64,000 nt of DNA from Ophiodon elongatus (GCA_016806645.1 JACSYO010000075.1:497001-561000); one strand, 5' to 3'. Positions 1-10,209 are shown, numbered from the stretch's first letter. Notes: generated from the letters alone by a model not told the origin. Translations and numbers: made by a program.

Positions 1-1868
1 GCTGGTGGAGTTTATCATTGTTTTCCCACTGAAAACAATGAGCATACAGTATGCCATCTGCTGCACACCAGCTCCGTGTGAACACACAGAAGAGTCTGGA
101 GAGCTGCTTCGAGGAAGACCGCCATTCAAACCGAGTGGCCCGTTTGTTTGACATTCACTCGATCCAGCGAACGCTTCCTAACAGGCGCTCCAGGTCTTGA
201 GCGGAATGTGACGCTCCATTTGGACTCAGCTAACGTCTGTACAGCTGGTCCATTAGCGGATTAAAACAGATTGCAAAAGAAACTCTAGGAGTCCAAATCT
301 TACAAAAAACACAAGCTCAAAATTTGCTTAGTGTTTTGTCTGATAATAGTAGTATAATAGTAGTATGTCAGTACTACTTTTGATCCAGTAATTGTAGCAC
401 ACTCTTTGGGTCAGTGGAATTCTAAAAATATGAAATGATATACTATTTCTTCAAGTGTCAATATGAACAAAGTTGAGAACAACTTTCACAAATCACGTTT
501 TTTTAATCGTCTGCCGGAGTTTTCGACCACGCTAAGTAGCTTTTCAAAACATGTGGCGATGGACCGTCACAAGGAGGGTAGTGCCCTGCTATTACTGAAA
601 CCCCTCAGTTTGACACTGCCTGGACTGGCTGGTACTTTTACTGCCATCTCCGAGCGCCAAAGCAATATGTTTAATTTGCAATTAGTGCCTTGTGGTGATT
701 AAATAATATAACATTGGGAGGCACCACATTGAGCAAAGGACAAATGTTCTGAATGGATTCACAGGAGAGGGACGCTAAAGTGTGGGGTTTGATTGCATCC
801 TACGATCAGAGGCGAATGACCCTGGTGCGTTTCTGAACTTTGTCTGATATCTGACCCAACCTCTTTCATTCATTTCAGAAGTGAAATAACAATCTTTTTT
901 TATTTTAAAAACTAAATAAATTATTTGTCATTACCAAATGCAAAACTTTTTTTTTAAATATGCTGCTAAAAATGTGTGGCTTGTCTGCATTTCGTAGTAT
1001 TAAAATCGGGCCCAATTGAATTAGTAATTGAAAAGCCCTGCCCTATGACGAGTAGGGTACAGGTCAATACACCTTCACCTGGCTTCACCTGGCCTACCAC
1101 ATTGATTCTGAGCCGTGTGCCACAGGGTTGGATTTAATGTGAAACCTGCTGGATTCCTTTAAAAGCGCACTACTGCATTTAATCCACAATGTGATCCCAC
1201 TTCTATTATTACAACTGCACCGTCTCACTGATTTACCTGGTCAGAATACACTGACTGTTATCAGCGCTTATCCTTCTCTCTGTACAAATACCTCCCTCTT
1301 TCTACTTTTGCCACAGACAGACTCAGAGGAAAAGGAGCTGTGGCGAAGAAACAGGGAAAAGAAGTGTTTCTGTGGGTGAAAGTACTCCCACCACTGCGAT
1401 GAAGTGGAAGTGATGCGTTTCACATTGCGGGTTCGCTTGGAACAAAGAGAGGAGTTACTGGTCGGGTGGAATGAGTAGTGATGGCAACCACAGCCGAATG
1501 AACAGACCACAAAAAAAAAAAACAGCCATCTTTAAAACACCAAACTTAAATTGACATCAGAGAAAGAATCTCAGGAGTAAAATAGAGACCACCGTGTTTG
1601 CTGGAAAATAGAGCTCTACTGTACATGGACAGCAATTTAGCTTCAAAGAGATGAACTGAAGACATAATCCCGTGGATTCTCACTTAAATGCTGTGTCAGC
1701 TTCAGATGAATGGAGTCAACGTTTTGGGGACTGTGGTAAATTAGTAAATGAACAGGAAGCTAGATTAATTATTCACTAGCACTTTACTGTACTGTAAAGC
1801 TGAAGCAGAGCTTTAGTATGCAAACGTGCAACGTCCAGTTGCTTTTGAATTACTACAGAAATGTAGTA
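1..1868. other. No recognisable gene or element
   Basis: I see no convincing coding exon, RNA gene or known repeat here. Short open frames (for example at 463-702 and 1268-1510) have no domain-like composition and no splice-site context. A short A run lies near 1511-1522. Confidence 0.5.
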
Positions 1869-1944
1869 ATGTGTGTGTGTGTGTCTGTGTGTGTGCGCCT
1901 GCGTGCGTGCGTGCGTGCGTGCATGCGTGTGCGTGTGTGTGTGT
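1869..1944. repeat. (GT)n / (GCGT)n microsatellite
   Basis: A compound dinucleotide tract: GT repeats interrupted by a block of GCGT tetramers (about 1904-1928), then GT again. Apparent Cys/Val-rich peptides across it are translations of the repeat. Confidence 0.95.
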
Positions 1945-2689
1945 ATTCAGCTATTTCCTGTCTTTAGAATTGTCAGTTAAAGAAAATATGGCCAGTGGCT
2001 GCAACTTTTTCCTTTTAAATTTGAACTCTAGCCCTGTCAATAAACTAGGCGTTTGTTGAAAGGTGCAATGTGTAAGGTCTGGACACATCTTCCAAACAAA
2101 GGGGTCAGCATTTCACCTCCACGACTAGATCCTCACGATATAAAAAAAACAAGCCAACTCCTAACTTCTAGGAGGGCAGGAATACTCAGAAAAGCACTGC
2201 TATCTTATAGCAGCCTCCCATAGTTTACGTTAGCCAGCTGTGTGTTTACTGCGCCACTAACCGGGGGGTTTGTTTGTTAGAATTAAAAATGGCAGAAACG
2301 AGAGAACAACTTTTCTATGAAAAATATGGTCGAAAACAATTTTTTAGACCATATTTTTCTTTAACTTTATCACAAGGTCTTCATCAGTGGATGGTGTTTG
2401 CTCATCAACCATCAACCCCAAATATGTACCACAACAGATTTGAAGTCACGTCTTCCTCAGCGAATGAAGGAGATACATTTCAAAGCCCTTGGAAATGCTA
2501 GAGGACCCAGAAGTTGGGACTGTGTAGTAAAAGTAATAAATCCCTTTTTGATGAGATAATAGACGGAACAATGTCAATTCCACAATGTACCTCAGAATAA
2601 GGTTACATGAACTGTGCTCTGTGTATATGAACTGAAGGTCCACTGCTTCTCCTGGAGCTTCCAAAATCACACAAAACAAGGTCAAAACT
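1945..2689. other. Mostly unassigned; possible dispersed-repeat fragment
   Basis: The stretch from about 2063 carries the phrase GCAATGTGTAAG followed by a GACACAT-type context. A similar phrase occurs at about 56331, which suggests a dispersed fish repeat. Nothing else is recognised, and no supported exon is present. Confidence 0.3.
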
Positions 2690-3010
2690 GAACCTTTCTC
2701 AAGTCAATGTTGATTTATTTGTCACATAACTTGTGTAATGTTGTTACAGCACTTAAGTGGTTATTTAAACCCAAACTAGGATCTTGTCCTAAACCTAACC
2801 AAGCAGTTCTGTTGCTTAAACCCTACTGAGTAGTTTCCTGTGAAGGCGGAAGTTTATTTTGAAAAGAATGGATGCATGTGACGAGGGGGTATTGAAACAT
2901 GATGCTGGCTTTCGTAGAAGAACAAATATCTTAAGATACCATACGAACAACTGTACGTGGATATGTTGATCAAATAAGTGACAGCCCTGATATGGTCCAT
3001 TATGAACTAA
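2690..3010 (-). mobile_element. Dispersed repeat, 'ACTACTTGG' family, copy 1
   Basis: On the minus strand this reads through a TTTTCAAAATAAACTTCCG-type block, a CTTCACAGGAA phrase, AACAGAACTGCTTGGTTAGG, then GATCCTAGTTTGGGTT and an ACAAATAAATCAACATTGAC end. The same ordered blocks recur at 25330-25860, 36370-37050 and 55550-55915. No open reading frame is conserved between copies, so it is a non-autonomous or long-dead element. I cannot assign a class. Confidence 0.6.
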
Positions 3011-3432
3011 AAGCACCGCTAATCAGAGCTTTGAGTCATCTCCTGATTTGCTTAGAAACCCAGAGAACAAGCAACAATCAGCCTTGACAATCATCTTGGA
3101 CGCTCCAACATTAAGGCCAACCCAAAGCCTCGCAGCAGTGCAGCAGGTTTCATTGCTGCCCATTCATGGCTGATGGCTGAGGTCTGAGGTCTGAAGGGCT
3201 CTTACAGACAGACGGCAGCAGAGAGAAGACAGACTCCGTGTTTGCAGCCTGTGATTAGAGGACATCTAAGAGCCGCTGCTTGGTCTTTGGCTCCCTATTC
3301 TGTGCTTCCGTAGAAAAACTTAAGTTGAGAGCCAATAATTGGAGTCTGAGTGACCTTTTAACAGAGCAAAAACTTCATCATATTGGTCAAATTAGTTCTA
3401 CAGCACCAGGGTAGGTCAACCAATTTAATAAT

Positions 3433-3454
3433 AAAAAAAAAAAAAAAAAAAAAA
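3433..3454. repeat. Poly(A) tract
   Basis: An uninterrupted run of 22 A. No retroelement body is recognisable immediately 5' of it, so it is listed as a simple repeat only. Confidence 0.9.
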
Positions 3455-3540
3455 TTGTGTGAGCGAGTGTGAAGCAGTTTGCAAAAAATCAACGATATGA
3501 GCTGAGCTTTGGCTCCACTTGATGCCAGAAAGCCAGTACC

Positions 3541-3541
<1 letters not shown>

Positions 3542-3573
<32 letters not shown>

Positions 3574-3655
3574 CCCCACCCCCACACACCCCTCCCCCCC
3601 ACACACCCCTCCCCCCCACCCTCACACACTCACACACCCTCCCCCCCACTCCAAA
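3542..3655. repeat. 31-nt poly(C) and C-rich minisatellite
   Basis: Positions 3542-3572 are 31 consecutive C. After one G, C-rich units of the type CCCCCACACACCCCT repeat to about 3655. The minus strand is therefore a long G run able in principle to form G-quadruplexes. Pro-rich or Gly-rich peptides read through it are artefacts. Confidence 0.95.
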
Positions 3656-4690
3656 ATGAACCGGAATCATTTGTGCAAAAGTTACTGTGTCACCTGCAAA
3701 TTTCTAATCACATTTCACAGAGACTCCGAGGCTCTGAATCACTAAGCCTCCACAGTCTCTCATCCTTTTCCTTGTTTATGAAAAACGGAGGAAAGAGACG
3801 AGCCGTAATTAGCGTAATTGTGATCAAAGAGCAAATAATGGATAATGTCTGAATGGTTGCAAAGGTCTCAGACAGTGATGAATGCCTCCCATTTTTCTTT
3901 CCATTTCGCAAAGGGGCCCCTGCCGTGTGCCTGTGTCCTATAGGAGCTGCTACATCCAGCCCCTGTGTTGCTGCAGAGCAGGACTGTGATCCGTTTGTGG
4001 TTTTCAGGAGAAAAACGCTGGAAAAGAATGAGTCATTTGAGGCCTACAGGATAACTGTAGGGGGATTGGGATGTCAGGCTTTAAGACAGACTGTATGCTC
4101 CGTTCACGCATTCGAAACCCATAAACACTGGAGACGCAACAGGATGCCAGCTGTCGGGAATCGAACCTGCTGGCAGAAGTCCACCGCTGCTCAAGGGCTC
4201 AATAGGCAGCAGCGGTGCAACATGGGGATGTTGAGAAAGGGTCACATGACTTCTGACACGTGGGAGGGATGACTTCTTCATATTTGCTTTCTGTTAATAC
4301 CATCCCCAGGGCAAATTGTATACTTTCCCTTTCCTTTCTGCTGGATACCTCATACATTAATAAACAAATTAGAATGACCATGTCAAGGCCACATGACATT
4401 CATGATCCCCAGAAGATAAACCCTTTATTACCCCCTGATCTTTTGCTTGTGCAGAATTTAGGACAAATAATACATTTTTAATCCCACTGCCTGTGAAGCT
4501 CCATGAGCAATATATTTGCTTGTGTCTGTTCAAAATGTATTGACAGGCGTAACAAACAGCCTATATGTTTTCCTTAGCACTTGGAGCTTTAAGTCCTGCT
4601 CACATAATAATACATTAACTTTATTCTTTAAGAGTAACTTTATTCTAGATGATACTTAAGTACAGTTGAAGCTAGCGTGGGTAATGCATT
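3656..4690. other. No recognisable gene or element
   Basis: An open frame of 139 codons runs from 3853 to 4272 on the plus strand, but its composition is not domain-like and no splice context supports it. Nothing else is recognised. Confidence 0.4.
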
Positions 4691-4775
4691 TTTTCTTATA
4701 TTTGTTGAAACTCTCTTGACATCCCGACATAGAATCAATAAATCAAATGCTCTGACAAAAAAAAAATAAGAAAAG
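4691..4775 (+). mobile_element. Fragment of a dispersed repeat shared with 60770-60870
   Basis: The sequence around 4737-4758 (AATCAATAAATCAAATGCTC followed by TGAC) recurs at 60838-60861. Both copies are preceded by TTTGTTGAAA-type sequence. A small fragment of a dispersed repeat is the simplest reading; the class is unknown. Confidence 0.45.
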
Positions 4776-4859
4776 ACAGCTTTTATTTTTTCATTCTGCT
4801 AGCTTGACATCTGTGAGTACTAACACTAAACGTGTTCGTTGTTTACGTTCATTACGATC

Positions 4860-5211
4860 GTTTTAGAGGAGTGGCTTTGGCTGGAGGCCTCTTGGTTGTT
4901 TTTTTAACCAATGAAAAGAAAGGATCGTTTTTGGAATGCGGAGGATTGACGTTGATACGCTGAATATGTCTCTGGTAGCGGCAGTGACCTGCCCAGTAAG
5001 CCCCGCCCCTAAAGCATCCCCTGCTTTATGGTCTGTTTGACTCTAAATGGACCATAATTTACTAAATGAACATCATGCTGTATTGAAGAAGACTTGGAAC
5101 TAGAGATTGAGACATAAACTCATGTTTACAATGTTTACTGAGGGAATAAATCAAGAGAGAAGTCGAGTCATTTTCTCATAGAGTCGCCCCCTGCTGGTAG
5201 AGAGAATGATG
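4860..5211 (+). mobile_element. CTCF-motif dispersed repeat, copy A (truncated)
   Basis: Contains the family blocks in order: AAAGCATCCCCTGCTTTATG, TCTAAATGGACCATAATTTA, a TGTATTGAAGAAGACTTG block, CATAAACTCATGTTTACAAT, then ATTTTCTCATAGAGTCGCCC. It ends with CCCCCTGCTGGTAG near 5198. Other copies are at 8486-8848, 9398-9657, 31836-32037 and 59150-59735. Copies A and C share a diagnostic shortening just before the GTCGCCCCCTGCTGG motif. No ORF is conserved, so this is a non-autonomous element of unassigned class. Confidence 0.75.
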
Positions 5212-5213
5212 CT

Positions 5214-5661
5214 GGCGAGGGGGCGTGGCTTATCTCTGATATCTGGAAATAGTTCCTTTCTGCCATCCACCGTGGAATAAATAACCACTGGTTCTGCTTT
5301 GTACATGTTGTCGAAGTCCCACAAACGTGGGAACATCAAACACCCTCGTGTCTGGGTTCATAACATTATCCGTAGTCGAACACAGCTTCTCCAGGAGCTG
5401 CGTCTGGAGGACTTCCTCTTCCAGACTATCAACTTCTCCTCCATAGTTTCTCATCAGCAACGGCAGGACGTCAGTGATGACGGGCGGAGCTTCTCAACGC
5501 TGATTGGCTTTAAAGACACAGCGTCACGCAAATTTCCGCATCGCGTCATTCTCGCCGCCCGGCGGAAATTCGCGTTATTTACATCCATTCGCGTCTGGCC
5601 ATTGACTTGTAATCTACTCGCGCGAAAAATTTGCAACAAGTTTGTTGTGAACGCAGCATAA
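5214..5661 (+). pseudogene. PIF/Harbinger-like transposon relic
   Basis: The plus-strand frame over about 5299-5415 reads peptides such as RVWVHNIIRSRTQ and LLQELRLED.LFQ. These resemble the N-terminal part of Harbinger-type transposases; the catalytic DDE region is absent. On the minus strand, an ATG near 5442 is followed by MEEKLIV, a start I associate with the MADF/Myb-like partner protein of these transposons. Rightward lies a CG-rich block with a TGTGAACGCAGCA end at about 5646-5658, followed by TAA, which fits a terminal repeat and the 3-bp TWA target of this superfamily. The two coding pieces face each other with the middle missing, so this is an internally deleted copy. The assignment rests on short motifs. 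Confidence 0.45.
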
Positions 5662-6030
5662 AGGTGTGTGAGCAGGTGTTCCATGTAAAGGTGTGTGAGC
5701 AGGTGTTCCATGTAAAGGTGTGTGAGCAGGTGTTCCATGTAAAGGTGTGTGAGCAGGTGTTCCATGTAAAGGTGTGTGAGCAGGTGTTCCATGTAAAGGT
5801 GTGTGAGCAGGTGTTCCATGTAAAGGTGTGTGAGCAGGTGAGCCATGTAAAGGTGTGTGAGCAGGTGTTCCATGTAAAGGTGTGTGAGCAGGTGTTCCAT
5901 GTAAAGGTGTGTGAGCAGGTGTTCCATGTAAAGGTGTGTGAGCAGGTGTTCCATGTAAAGGTGTGTGAGCAGGTGTTCCATGTAAAGGTGTGTTAGCAGG
6001 TGTTCCATGTAAAGGTGTGTGAGCAGGTGA
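5660..6030. repeat. 27-bp minisatellite, about 14 copies
   Basis: A near-perfect head-to-tail array with unit AAAGGTGTGTGAGCAGGTG + TTCCATGT (27 bp). One copy has AGCC in place of TTCC (about 5840) and one has TTAG in place of TGAG (about 5992). Because 27 is divisible by three, several frames stay open on both strands, giving 9-residue periodic peptides such as HVKVCEQVF. These are repeat translations with no promoter or start context, not a gene. Confidence 0.97.
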
Positions 6031-6380
6031 GCGACAGACCACATCTGTCACACATGTTTTTAGCAGTTCACAATTATTTGTTGTACCAGAGTTATGTCCC
6101 TCTCAACTGTGACAAAAAAAGCTTTGAACAAAGTTAATGTAATAATGTGTGTTTGATGATATTTGTCTTTGTTATTTTCTATAAAAGTTTGATCTTTGAT
6201 AGAGTAATGTGGGTTTCTTAAACCTAAATCAAAATGATTTATGTTATAATAACAGAGAAATTTGCTTACATACATTTTTACATTTATATAGATGCATGTA
6301 CTATATTTTTACACTTGAATAAACAATAATCAAATGCAGAGACAGTCATTTAACAATATATTAGGGAGTAGTTACATTTA
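6031..6380. other. AT-rich unassigned stretch
   Basis: AT-rich sequence between the minisatellite and a hAT terminus. It may be the body of the same hAT element, but I see no transposase motif. Confidence 0.3.
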
Positions 6381-6464
6381 TACATTTTTACAGTTACAAC
6401 CGGCCCTTTGAGGGCAACCATAATGCTGATGTGGCCCACGGTGAAAATGAGTTTGACACACCTG
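6381..6464 (+). mobile_element. hAT-type transposon terminus
   Basis: ACCGGCCCTTTGAGGGCA, GATGTGGCCC and GAAAATGAGTTTGACACACC followed by TG match a very common hAT terminal sequence, which reads CAGGNGTGTCAAACTC on the other strand. The end at 6464 abuts TTCTAGAT, a possible 8-bp target. The opposite end is not identifiable, so the element is truncated or its other end has decayed. Confidence 0.6.
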
Positions 6465-6873
6465 TTCTAGATCTTTGAAGCAACATCTAACGTTAAAGCC
6501 TTCATCAATGCTTTTTGACTATTTTATGAAGACATTTCTCGTGGTACACGTATACATATACAGTATATTTGGCAATACAAGAGGTGAAGTGGAGTCTGTG
6601 GGCGTTTTTATAAGAATGTGGAACATTTAGGTCAATTTGAGGTGTGCCTTCCACACGTTATCATAAGTGTGTCATTCAGTGTGGGACTCCAGGGGGTCTG
6701 GTCTTGGTGTCAACACATTAAAATCTTGGACTTGGTCTCGATACACTTGGTCCCGGTTTCGGTGGTCTCAACTTAAACACTGTCTCACCCACGCACACAT
6801 ATACACATTAAACATTAAACTTGGTTTTGCCTTACTAGAGTAGATTATCACTACACTTCTGACTTTGTAATAT
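6463..6873 (+). repeat. Left arm of a long inverted repeat
   Basis: 411 bp that recur in reverse complement at 8849-9253. By eye I count two substitutions and one 6-bp indel (the extra bases lie near 6491-6496) over about 405 aligned bases. The arm includes a GGTCTTGG / TTGGTCTCG / TTGGTCCCGG-like block and a CTAGAGTAGATTATCACTAC block near its inner end. The outer end begins at TGTTCTAGA, exactly beside a hAT terminus. No ORF of note lies in the arm. Confidence 0.95.
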
Positions 6874-7350
6874 AGATTTTATTTTGCTGAAATGTGTTGA
6901 AAATGATTATTTACGCCCCATGGACTCATGCCTCAGTCCCCTCTTTATCATATGGTTTGGTGCTTCTCCCTCCTCACTACCGTTAGACAGACATGTAGGA
7001 AGTAGAAAACATGGAGGCAGTGTTTCCAAGCATATTCATGATTTGAAGAACCAAACTAAATGTCTGGCAGAAGCCCCCCTGCCAACAGAGAGGGCAGTCT
7101 GTCAGAAAAGACTAACTGGGGATTGTGGGTGCAGCCACAGATCTGAAGCCAGTCTCTGACACATCTGTCATCATGATAGCAGATGGGCCTGAGGTCATGC
7201 CGCAGCTGACCTGGGATCAGCTCTGGCTCTGACCACACAGAGCAGCGGTACCTTCAGGGACCACTGACTCCAGTCCGACACTGAGTTTGAGTAAGGACAC
7301 GCCAACACACACGCATACGGCACTCAATCTAAAGCCTCCGCATACTTGAG
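6874..7350. other. Spacer of the inverted repeat, left part
   Basis: Single-copy within this window. An open frame at 6884-7159 is short and has no domain-like features. No transposase motif is visible in the spacer. Confidence 0.4.
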
Positions 7351-7357
7351 ACACACG

Positions 7358-7398
<41 letters not shown>

Positions 7399-7430
7399 GC
7401 ACACGCACACGCACACACACAGACAGACAG
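7351..7430. repeat. (CA)n microsatellite with CACG interruptions
   Basis: ACAC/GCAC dinucleotide tract followed by a short AGAC run. Confidence 0.95.
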
Positions 7431-7566
7431 CCATGTAAGCAGAAGCCAACACACCATCTGCCGCCCCTGTGTTTGAGTTCCAAATCCCAGTTATCAACAA
7501 AACACACAGAAGACCTCCAAACTAACCCTCTTGGATACACCATTCCCTTTGAGAAGAAAGTTATCA

Positions 7567-7592
7567 CTCACACACACACAGATACACACACA

Positions 7593-7658
<66 letters not shown>
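7567..7658. repeat. (CA)n microsatellite
   Basis: Long CA tract with GATA and TA interruptions in its first third. Confidence 0.95.
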
Positions 7659-7661
<3 letters not shown>

Positions 7662-7787
7662 ATCAGATAGAACCAGGTGGATGGAGGCCAGGTGAGTTGC
7701 TCATTTTTCATTAAATGTGACAGAAGAAGGAAGATAGATTTCCTCACTTCTTTCACCAAGTTCATTCACCTCACAACACTTCTAATC

Positions 7788-7870
7788 CTCTCTCTCTCTC
7801 TGTCTGTCTGTCTCACTCACTCTCTCTCTCTCTCTGCCCCCCCCCTTCTTTCTCTCTCTCTCTTTCTCTT
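7788..7870. repeat. (CT)n / (CTGT)n polypyrimidine tract
   Basis: CT repeats, a short TGTC block and a run of 9 C (about 7837-7845), then CT again. Confidence 0.9.
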
Positions 7871-8485
7871 AATTAAATTCAATAAGCTTTAATGACATAC
7901 TGAGAGTTACATAAAATATAAATTTGAGAATTACGTTGCACCTTATTGTCTCAAACTGATAAATAGACAGCTGATAAATTAAATGAAATAAAACTAATTA
8001 CAGTAAAATGATAAGTATATCATCAAATTTAAAGATAGATAATAAAATACAACCTGACTGGTTCTAATTAACTTTTTTCTCTCTAATATGGTGACATACT
8101 GTGCGGGTGGATGTATGAATTGTGGTTCCTCTGCTAAACACAGTTTCATCACACGTTGTCTCTGCCGCTAACCTGGTTTTGGAATTGCTTTTTCCCTGAC
8201 AGCTTCATACATCGGGCAGAGGAGGATAAAATAGGACCATTAGGTCTCTTTTTGTGAGAACAGATTCTCTCTTCTGGGTTTCCAATCCTCATGATAACGA
8301 CCTGTTTCCATCCCTATTTTATGGTCGCCGAGTCTGTACATTCTGAATATGCATCTGGGTTTTTTTAACACTTTTAATGCTATTCTCTTTTTCAATAAAT
8401 GATGAGGTTCCATTCTTGTGATGGATCTTGTTTCATTTTGCCAATATTCAACGTGTCTGAATTTTTTTTCCTCGTCAATTGTGTT
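7871..8485. other. Spacer of the inverted repeat, right part
   Basis: AT-rich to about 8100, then ordinary composition. No gene or known element seen. Confidence 0.4.
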
Positions 8486-8848
8486 TAGACCAGGCGGCGA
8501 CCTCCGGATCAACCAAGTGAAGCCAATGCAGTAGTGTCTTAAAACCTGCATTCTCTCTACTGTCCATCAGGGGGCGACTCCTCTGGTTGTATAGAAGTCA
8601 AAGCTTCATGTGTTACAGCTGCATTCTCTCTCCTGACCACCAGGGGGCGACTCCTCTGGTTGTATAGAAGTCAAAGCTTCATGTGTTAAAGCTGCATTCT
8701 CTCTCCCGACCACCAGGGGGCGACTCCTCTGGTTGTATAGAAGTCTATAGAAAATGACTCTACTTCTCTCTTGATTTATTCCCTCAGTAAACATTGTAAA
8801 CATGAGTTTATGTCTCAATCTCTAGTTTCAAGTCTTCTTCAATACAGC
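8486..8848 (-). mobile_element. CTCF-motif dispersed repeat, copy B, three internal units
   Basis: Minus-oriented copy. It carries three tandem 73-bp units, each with a CCANCAGGGGGCGA core (8564-8577, 8637-8650, 8710-8723) followed by CTCCTCTGGTTGTATAGAAG. Then come the family blocks TTGATTTATTCCCTCAGTAA and CATGAGTTTATGTCTCAATC. The copy stops after AATACAGCAT at 8848, where the right arm of the long inverted repeat begins; other copies continue GATGTTCATTTAG. The break and the arm boundary coincide. Confidence 0.85.
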
Positions 8849-9253
8849 ATATTACAAAGTCAGAAGTGTAGTGATAATCTACTCTAGTAAGGCAAAACCA
8901 AGTTTAATGTTTAATGTGTATATGTGTGCGTGGGTGAGACAGTGTTTAAGTTGAGACCACCGAAACCGGGACCAAGTGTATCGAGACCAAGTCCAAGATT
9001 TTAATGTGTTGACACCAAGACCAGACCCCCTGGAGTCCCACACTGAATGACACACTTATGATAACGTGTGGAAGGCACACCTCAAATTGACCTAAATGTT
9101 CCACATTCTTATAAAAACGCCCACAGACTCCACTTCACCTCTTGTATTGCCAAATATACTGTATATGTATACGTGTACCACGAGAAATGTCTTAATAAAA
9201 TAGTCAAAAAGCATTGATGAAGGCTTTAGATGTTGCTTCAAAGCTCTAGAACA
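8849..9253 (-). repeat. Right arm of a long inverted repeat
   Basis: Reverse complement of 6463-6873 with, by eye, two substitutions and one 6-bp gap. The inner end abuts a dispersed repeat truncated at the junction. The outer end is TCTAGAACA at 9245-9253. The two arms enclose 1975 bp. Confidence 0.95.
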
Positions 9254-9397
9254 ACCAAGCAAGTAGTCCTTAATAATTATTTTTCAAGCTGCTGTTTCAA
9301 ATGCAGGAGTTTAAGCTGGGGTCGACAACATTGGAGAAACCAGGAGGAGTAAGGTAGATTTTTAATGTATCCAACCAAAAAACTTGCCAGTGCAGGC

Positions 9398-9657
9398 GGC
9401 AACTTCCGGTATCTTAAACCATCATTCTCTCTACCAGCAGGGGGCGACTCTATGAGAAAATGACTCGACTTCTCTCTTGATTTATTCCCTCAGTAAACAT
9501 TGTAAACATGAGTTTATGTCTCAATCTCTAGTTTCAAGTCTTCTTCAATACAGCATGATGTTCATTTAGTAAATTATGGTCCATTTAGAGTCAGACAGAC
9601 TCTAAAACCGCTGTCTTCAAACCGCCGCGATGACTACGTCCACTTCATATATACAGT
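9398..9657 (-). mobile_element. CTCF-motif dispersed repeat, copy C
   Basis: Minus-oriented copy with a single CCAGCAGGGGGCGA motif (9434-9447), TTTATTCCCTCAGTAAACAT and TAAATTATGGTCCATTTAGA. It ends at ATGACTACGTCCACTTCATA and TATACAGTA, the outer terminus seen in other copies. Its middle is internally deleted. Near 9446-9470 it shares with copy A the same shortened form (GACTCTATGAGAAAATGACT), which copies B and E lack. Confidence 0.8.
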
Positions 9658-10151
9658 AGATGGGTTAGATTTGGGTTAGATGTATTTTTGGAGAGATGAT
9701 GGAGCTCTTGGTGTTTGAGCAGGTAGGTTTCTTCATACTCTGGGAAGAGGCTTTCACTTAAAAAGGCTGTGTGACGGTAGTATTCCGGGTCAGCTCGGGT
9801 CAAGTGAACCTGGAACTGGATTACTCTTTTTAATCATGTGCAGCGACAGAGGGAATGTCCCCAGCTCTGCCCTGGTGTGGACCATTTCCGTGGATCTTGG
9901 GGGGTTTTCCGTACAAAGCTGTCGACGTGTGTGACATTTTTCAAATGAGTGTTTTGTCCCAAGACAGATGCCACTGGTTCATTAGAGCCCCCCCTCTCTT
10001 TCATCTGACCCGCGATGATCGCCTCTCCTATTCCGAGCAGCTTTTCACACTTATCGTCAAAGTAGGTTTATGATGCTCATTTCTCAGGCTTCATTGCTCT
10101 TCATAGACGTCATCGTCGGTCGCTATCACAAGATCAATACAGATAAGATAA
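9658..10151. other. No recognisable gene or element
   Basis: Includes a 72-codon open frame at 9855-10073 with no supporting splice or domain signal. Confidence 0.4.
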
Positions 10152-10170
10152 TCTCTCTCTCTCTCTCTCC

Positions 10171-10209
<39 letters not shown>

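Noticed and set aside
3853..4272. 139-codon plus-strand frame
   Set aside because: No domain, no conserved motif and no splice context. A frame of this length occurs by chance in a 64-kb window.
5454..6051. Long minus-strand open frames (up to 196 codons) over 5454-6051
   Set aside because: They are translations of a 27-bp tandem repeat. Several frames are open at once and there is no promoter, codon bias or non-repeat domain.
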